Shown piece by piece: positions 6,001 through 8,270 of a stretch of DNA of 8,270 nt; the stretch's first letter is position 1, and every line of letters starts with the position of its first letter. The translations under genes were made by a program, and so were the position numbers. The notes beneath the pieces are model-generated. The model was not told where the DNA came from. It worked only from the letters and a program-made list of their open reading frames with translations, and searched no databases. Source of the stretch: Coriobacteriia bacterium (GTDB lineage Bacteria > Actinomycetota > Coriobacteriia > Coriobacteriales > UBA8131); NCBI GenBank assembly GCA_009781525.1, contig WQXZ01000075.1:1-8270 (forward strand). Direction: 5' to 3'.

Positions 6001-8270
6001 CTATCGCAGCAAAGTAGAAGACGAAGACTTCGTTGATGACTTCATTAATGGCCTTGATGACTTTGACCCATGGCTGCCTGAGAAAGAATACATCCTGCGC
6101 TACGTTCAGCTTGTAGATGAGAATGGCGACCTGCTCTTTGATGAGGATGGACGTCCAATCATGGGTTGGGTACTCGATGTTGTTGTTGTACTTGATTGGG
6201 CACGTGTCGATTATGAAGATCCATATCCACGGATGACCCTTGATGCCCGTGCCGGCATTGATGTCTGGCTGGAAGAACTGACTGGATCAGTCCGCGGCTC
6301 AATTGTTGCTGGGCGTGACGCTGGTTATACAGTTAATGATGGTGAAGTCGGTGAGATTACTGACCCGCTGCATGTCACTATCGGTCGCACTCTGATTATT
6401 AACGCCCGTGACGACATCAGTGTCTATGGTCATGGCAACCTTACGATGATCGGAAACAGTGAGACTGGTCAGGTTAATGCTATTGTTGAGAACAATCTGC
6501 ATCTCTCTAATACAAACGGCCAAGACCTGATTATTGGTCCAGTGATTTCGCTGAATGGCGACGTGACAATAATCGCTGCCGCTGATTTGGTTGAAGGTAA
6601 CCGTTACGAAGGCGAGAGCTATGGTGCTTATGCGCAGGTAACTGGCACCAATATCACCCTGATGGCTGCAAACGGCATCATCGGAACCCTTGATAATCCA
6701 TTCGATATTGATACCAGGTCTGGTCTGGGTGGCATGCTGACCGCATACGCCAAGAGCATGGTGATCAACGAGATTTCAGACGACCTGATTATCTGGAAGG
6801 CTGAAGCAACTGAGGGAGACATCGTTTTAATTGCTCCTGATAGCATCCTGGATGGTTCTGATGCCGGTAAGGTTCTGAAAAACCTGCTGGATGCCCTTAG
6901 AGAGCTTGACCGACTATATGTAATAGCTAACAGCGATCAGGCAAAGGCAAACGTCTTAGAGAGCATTGCTGCCTACCTCGAGGATCTGCTGGCACAGGCG
7001 ATTCTTGATGGAACCGATACAGCTGAACTTCACGCTGCCGCCAGCCAGGCACGTCTTGCTGCCAATACTGCGCAAGGCGTTGCAGACGCGAGCCTCCAGG
7101 CAGCGCAGCTCTATGAGTCAACCGTTGAACTGCTTGCTCAGCTTGCAGTAATGTATGTCGCTGCAGTTGTTACACCTGCTGACCTTTATCTCTATGCAGG
7201 CAACACGATTGGGACAAGCACCGATCCGCTCTCTGTTCAGGTTGACGGAATCGTTAACGCTGATGGTCCGAACGGTATCTATCTGGCTGGATACAATGAC
7301 ACAACAACCCTTGGTGACCTTATCACTGACTGCAAGATAGAAGTAACAACCACCGGCGATATTGCCCAAGCATCAGACCTGATCAGTGCTCCTGCTGTTG
7401 ACCTGAGCTCGCTATATGGTTCGGTCGGCTCTCCAGCCGAGGCTATTCAGCTAGACACTGAATACCTCGATGGTTATGCGATGTTCTTCTTCAATGTCGA
7501 GAACGCTGGCGATCTAACTCTAGGTTACGTTCATGCAGCAAGCATCATACTGACTGTGAATGGTGACCTTACAGTTGATGATAGCTTATTGGTGAACCTA
7601 ACTGGCGGCATCGCTAGTCTGACAGTTGACGGAACTGTTGGAAGCATCACAGAGCCACTGAAGAGCGCCCTGATGGATGCCTTGACAATTGACGCAACTG
7701 GTGAGATCAGCGTGTTTGGGTTAGGCAACCTGGTTCTGATCGCAAACAGCCTTGAGAGCCAGGTGAATGCTGAGTCTGAAGCTAATCTGTACCTGGCAAA
7801 TAGCAATGCCCAGGATTTGATTCTTGGTCTTATTATCGCTGGCGGTAACGCAGTAATCTTTGCAGATGGTGACATGCTGGAAGGTGACCGTTATGGCGCA
7901 GACACTACTGTCACTGCAATCGGTATTAGCCTTTACGCTATGGGAGATATTGGCAAGCCTTCAAATCCGCTTGACATTGACACTCAGGCAGATCAGGGTG
8001 GATGGCTCAGTGCTGTAGCGAACAACGTCTATATCAACGAAGTCTTCGGAGACCTTGTTGTACTGCTGGTTCAAGCTTTGACTGGTGATGTGGTTATCAC
8101 AGTGCCGGACGGCTCGATATTTGACGGAACAGGCTCTGGCGCACTGATTAAGGCTGCACTAGAAGCCCTTAGAGCCGCAAACAATGCACGAATAGCTGCA
8201 GAGCAGGCAGAAAGCCAGGCAAAGATTCTCATCGACTACGCTGATCGGATGGAAGAACTCCTGCAAGAGG
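1..8270 (+). CDS. Giant filamentous-adhesin-like surface protein (LktA/FHA-like), partial at both ends
   Basis: One reading frame starting at base 2 stays open through base 8269, giving 2,756 residues with no stop, so both ends of the gene lie outside the window. No start codon can be chosen. Long stretches are beta-strand phrases ending in turns (GDITI, GNVTI, NGDLTV, GDVVI), with seven copies of G-x-[IVT]-G-x4-P/A-like signatures, two helical inserts and one large acidic helical region. Only eight Cys are present (813, 1088, 1339, 1429, 1834, 1870, 1893, 2444), and no hydrophobic segment is long enough to span a membrane, as expected for an exported fibre. From family knowledge, the C-terminal third resembles proteins annotated as leukotoxin LktA family filamentous adhesins; this is recognition by eye, not a search. 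The likely role is extracellular adhesion or a surface stalk. The secretion signal, transporter domain and anchor would be outside the window. Coding status is near certain; the family is moderately sure and the function is inferred. Confidence 0.93.
2..1276 (+). other. N-terminal visible region of the giant protein: beta-rich, adhesin-like, basic at its start
   Basis: Residues 1-425. The opening residues (GNAHLKAYDNLLIMADAV, then NLYARATTKITAFAG and GNVDLRASG) match the short alternating strand-turn style of filamentous adhesins, with repeated phrases of the type 'NVDLRAS' and 'GDVTFSG'. Residues 26-110 are unusually rich in Arg and Lys (14 Arg by eye), whereas the rest of the protein is acidic. 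Later parts (GDVWLQLTLADI, LGNLDVVLP, LGNVTLSLAEL) keep the strand rhythm. No enzymatic motif was seen. The boundary at about residue 425 is approximate and is drawn where the solenoid-like rhythm fades. Confidence 0.5.
1277..3376 (+). other. Non-repetitive mixed region of the giant protein with Tyr-rich core
   Basis: Residues 426-1125. I recognise no family here. The segment loses the regular GDxxI/GSIG rhythm and reads like folded beta/mixed domains: an acidic-turn hairpin near residues 470-490 (DKNGK ... PDGNS), a short helical stretch (ELAALLGIDEESM), then a strongly aromatic stretch. Residues 621-627 are DYPYYYY, and 12 of 59 residues from 674 to 732 are Tyr. Base composition also falls here: I counted 20-23 G+C per 60 bases in lines 2101-2280 and 2461-2520, against 37 of 60 at 7021-7080. 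It is still in the same open frame. It could be a lectin-like or other binding domain carried on the fibre, but nothing in the sequence proves that. Confidence 0.45.
3377..4378 (+). other. Beta-solenoid-like region with first GSIG signature
   Basis: Residues 1126-1459. The fibre rhythm returns with KGSIHDG (1134-1140), a 31-residue Gly/Pro/Asp-rich spacer, GGDITIIS and then TGSIGTFEDPLEYEL (from 1171). It continues with NGDLTLDD, GDDISVEYGKLLI, GDIIFRHLGS, GDILFDAII and SDIEFFAGGVIG, each a short strand followed by a turn. The heptapeptide VIGIRDG occurs twice, at 1234 and 1330. A polar loop of four Asp and several Asn/Ser (1351-1358) probably faces solvent. The segment ends in a less regular linker (residues about 1375-1459) leading to the acidic helical region. 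Solenoid fold is inferred from strand periodicity only. Confidence 0.55.
4703..4894 (+). repeat. 64-residue tandem repeat, copy 1 (192 bp)
   Basis: Residues 1568-1631. The first unit includes the phrases LSEEQLEAL, PDDTTLTLEEL, GFEFTL and DLIHIL. It aligns without gaps to the unit that follows directly. Over a 48-residue core I count 26 identities (about 54%). Conserved landmarks are LS-x-EQ, PDD, LTLEEL, GFE, TL and DL. Predicted helix-turn-helix character. Confidence 0.75.
4895..5086 (+). repeat. 64-residue tandem repeat, copy 2 (192 bp)
   Basis: Residues 1632-1695. The second unit includes LSDEQKEAL, PDDEILTLEEL, GFEITL and DLMAMI. Both the LS-x-EQ and LTLEEL landmarks sit exactly 192 bases after their partners in copy 1, so the unit length is fixed at 64 codons with no indel. 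Synonymous positions have diverged, which suggests an old duplication that is kept at protein level. Confidence 0.75.
5594..6856 (+). other. Beta-solenoid-like region between acidic and Ala-rich helical segments
   Basis: Residues 1865-2285. Strand-turn phrases resume: DGDITILVTG, RGNVTITVANGSILAD (to 1939), ARDITLIATGSIGSPSAPL (GSIG at 1967), ENIYLDSDY, an acidic hairpin (VDENGDLLFDEDGRPIMGW, 2038-2056), LIINARDDISVYG, GNLTMIGN, GDVTIIAAADLVEG, ITLMAANGIIG....PFDIDT and GDIVLIAPDSILDG. The series 'N-P-L/F-D-I-D-T ... I-N-E ... D-L ... G-D-I/V-V ... S-I-x-D-G' is the module I associate with LktA-family adhesins. Two of the eight cysteines (1870 and 1893, each followed by Asp) lie at the junction with the preceding helical region. 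No catalytic motif is visible. Confidence 0.6.
6362..7160 (+). repeat. Long-period repeat, copy A
   Basis: Residues 2121-2387. Order of landmarks: DISVYGHGNL, IGNS..QVNA, QDLIIG, LVEGNRY, G-x-IG....PFDIDT, VINE, GDIV, SILDG, then a helical tail. The same landmarks recur in the same order about 423-430 residues later in copy B. Over the 38 residues from NLTMIGNS I count about 21 identities. The repeat is a duplication of solenoid plus helical insert together, not of the solenoid alone. Boundaries are approximate. Confidence 0.65.
6857..7162 (+). other. Ala/Leu-rich helical insert 1
   Basis: Residues 2286-2387. Immediately after DSILDG the text switches to residues that favour helix, for example VLKNLLDALRELDRLY, LESIAAYLEDLLAQAI and AASQARLAANTAQG, with Leu and Ala at roughly heptad spacing and very few Gly. 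The local GC is high (37 of 60 bases at 7021-7080) because of Ala codons. The strand-turn text resumes at about residue 2391 with PADLYLYAGNTIG. A coiled-coil or helical hairpin projecting from the fibre is likely; this is inferred from composition. Confidence 0.6.
7172..8128 (+). other. Beta-solenoid-like region between helical inserts 1 and 2
   Basis: Residues 2391-2709. This segment has the densest set of fibre signatures: GNTIGTSTDPL (2400), GSVGSPAEAIQLDT (2473), GDLTLGYV, NGDLTVDD, GTVGSITEPL (2544), GEISVFGLGNL, QDLILG, MLEGDRYG, GDIGKPSNPLDIDT (2648), YINE, GDLVV, GDVVITVPDGSIFDG. Three IG signatures fall at spacings of 71-73 residues (2400, 2473, 2544), then one at 104. The last part is copy B of the long repeat. 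The single Cys is at 2444. Confidence 0.6.
7682..8269 (+). repeat. Long-period repeat, copy B (runs off the window)
   Basis: Residues 2561-2756. This carries the copy A landmarks in order: EISVFGLGNL (offset 430 residues from DISVYGHGNL), QVNA, QDLILG, LEGDRY (offset 429), G-x-IG....PLDIDT (offset 423), YINE, GDVV, SIFDG (offset 424) and a helical tail. The small changes of offset show a few indels. More copies may lie downstream of the window. Confidence 0.65.
8129..8269 (+). other. Ala-rich helical insert 2, cut by the window end
   Basis: Residues 2710-2756. After GSIFDG the sequence again becomes helix-favouring and Ala/Glu-rich: LIKAALEALRAANNA, IAAEQAESQAKILI, then ADRMEELLQE at the window edge. 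It sits at the same position in copy B as insert 1 in copy A, and the beginnings align (VLKNLLDAL against LIKAALEAL). Its full length is unknown. Confidence 0.6.

Noticed and set aside
6170..6199. Hydrophobic run VLDVVVVLDW as a membrane segment
   Set aside because: It is about ten residues, interrupted by Asp and flanked by acidic residues, so it is too short to cross a membrane and fits a beta strand.
6966..7151. Small overlapping frames on both strands in the Ala-rich helical insert
   Set aside because: High GC and repeated GCN codons keep all frames open by chance here; the main frame explains the sequence.
1..8270. CRISPR array or DNA-level short tandem repeats
   Set aside because: No identical short repeats with regular spacers were seen. 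The repeats are diverged protein repeats in a coding frame.

Overview
The window lies entirely inside one giant plus-strand gene. Reading from base 2, I translated all 2,756 codons to base 8269 and met no stop. All the other five frames are broken up. Neither the start nor the stop of the gene is present, so there is no promoter, RBS, terminator or neighbouring gene to see, and the window has no RNA gene, insertion sequence or CRISPR array.

The protein looks like an enormous secreted or surface-exposed fibre. It is rich in Gly, Asn, Asp, Thr, Val and Ile, has only 8 cysteines in 2,756 residues, has no transmembrane segment, and carries recurring beta-strand phrases (GDITI, GNVTI, GDVVI, NGDLTV, GSIG....PL). 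This is the texture of filamentous haemagglutinin-like adhesins. The C-terminal third most resembles, from memory and without a search, the proteins annotated as 'leukotoxin LktA family filamentous adhesin', the group around the Fusobacterium necrophorum leukotoxin. Such genes are found in anaerobes, including Fusobacteria, Negativicutes and Clostridia. A bacterium with moderate GC (high forties by eye) and standard codon use fits, but the window does not fix the taxon.

Layout by residue of the visible fragment (residue i starts at base 3i-1): about 1-425, beta-rich adhesin-like region that begins unusually basic; about 426-1125, a non-repetitive beta/mixed region with a Tyr-rich, AT-richer core; about 1126-1459, beta-solenoid-like region with the first GSIG....PL signature; 1460-1864, a very acidic, Leu-rich, predicted helical region holding a 64-residue tandem duplication; about 1865-2285, solenoid-like again; 2286-2387, Ala-rich helical insert; about 2391-2709, solenoid-like; 2710 onward, a second helical insert running out of the window. 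The last 640 residues contain a long-period repeat of about 424-430 residues.

The most interesting point is architectural. The beta fibre is repeatedly interrupted just after a GSI.DG phrase by inserts of very different length, two of which are helical, and the fibre then resumes with GxIGxxxxPL. Functionally I would infer a long extracellular stalk with helical side modules used for adhesion or cell-cell contact. That role is inference; no catalytic motif is visible.
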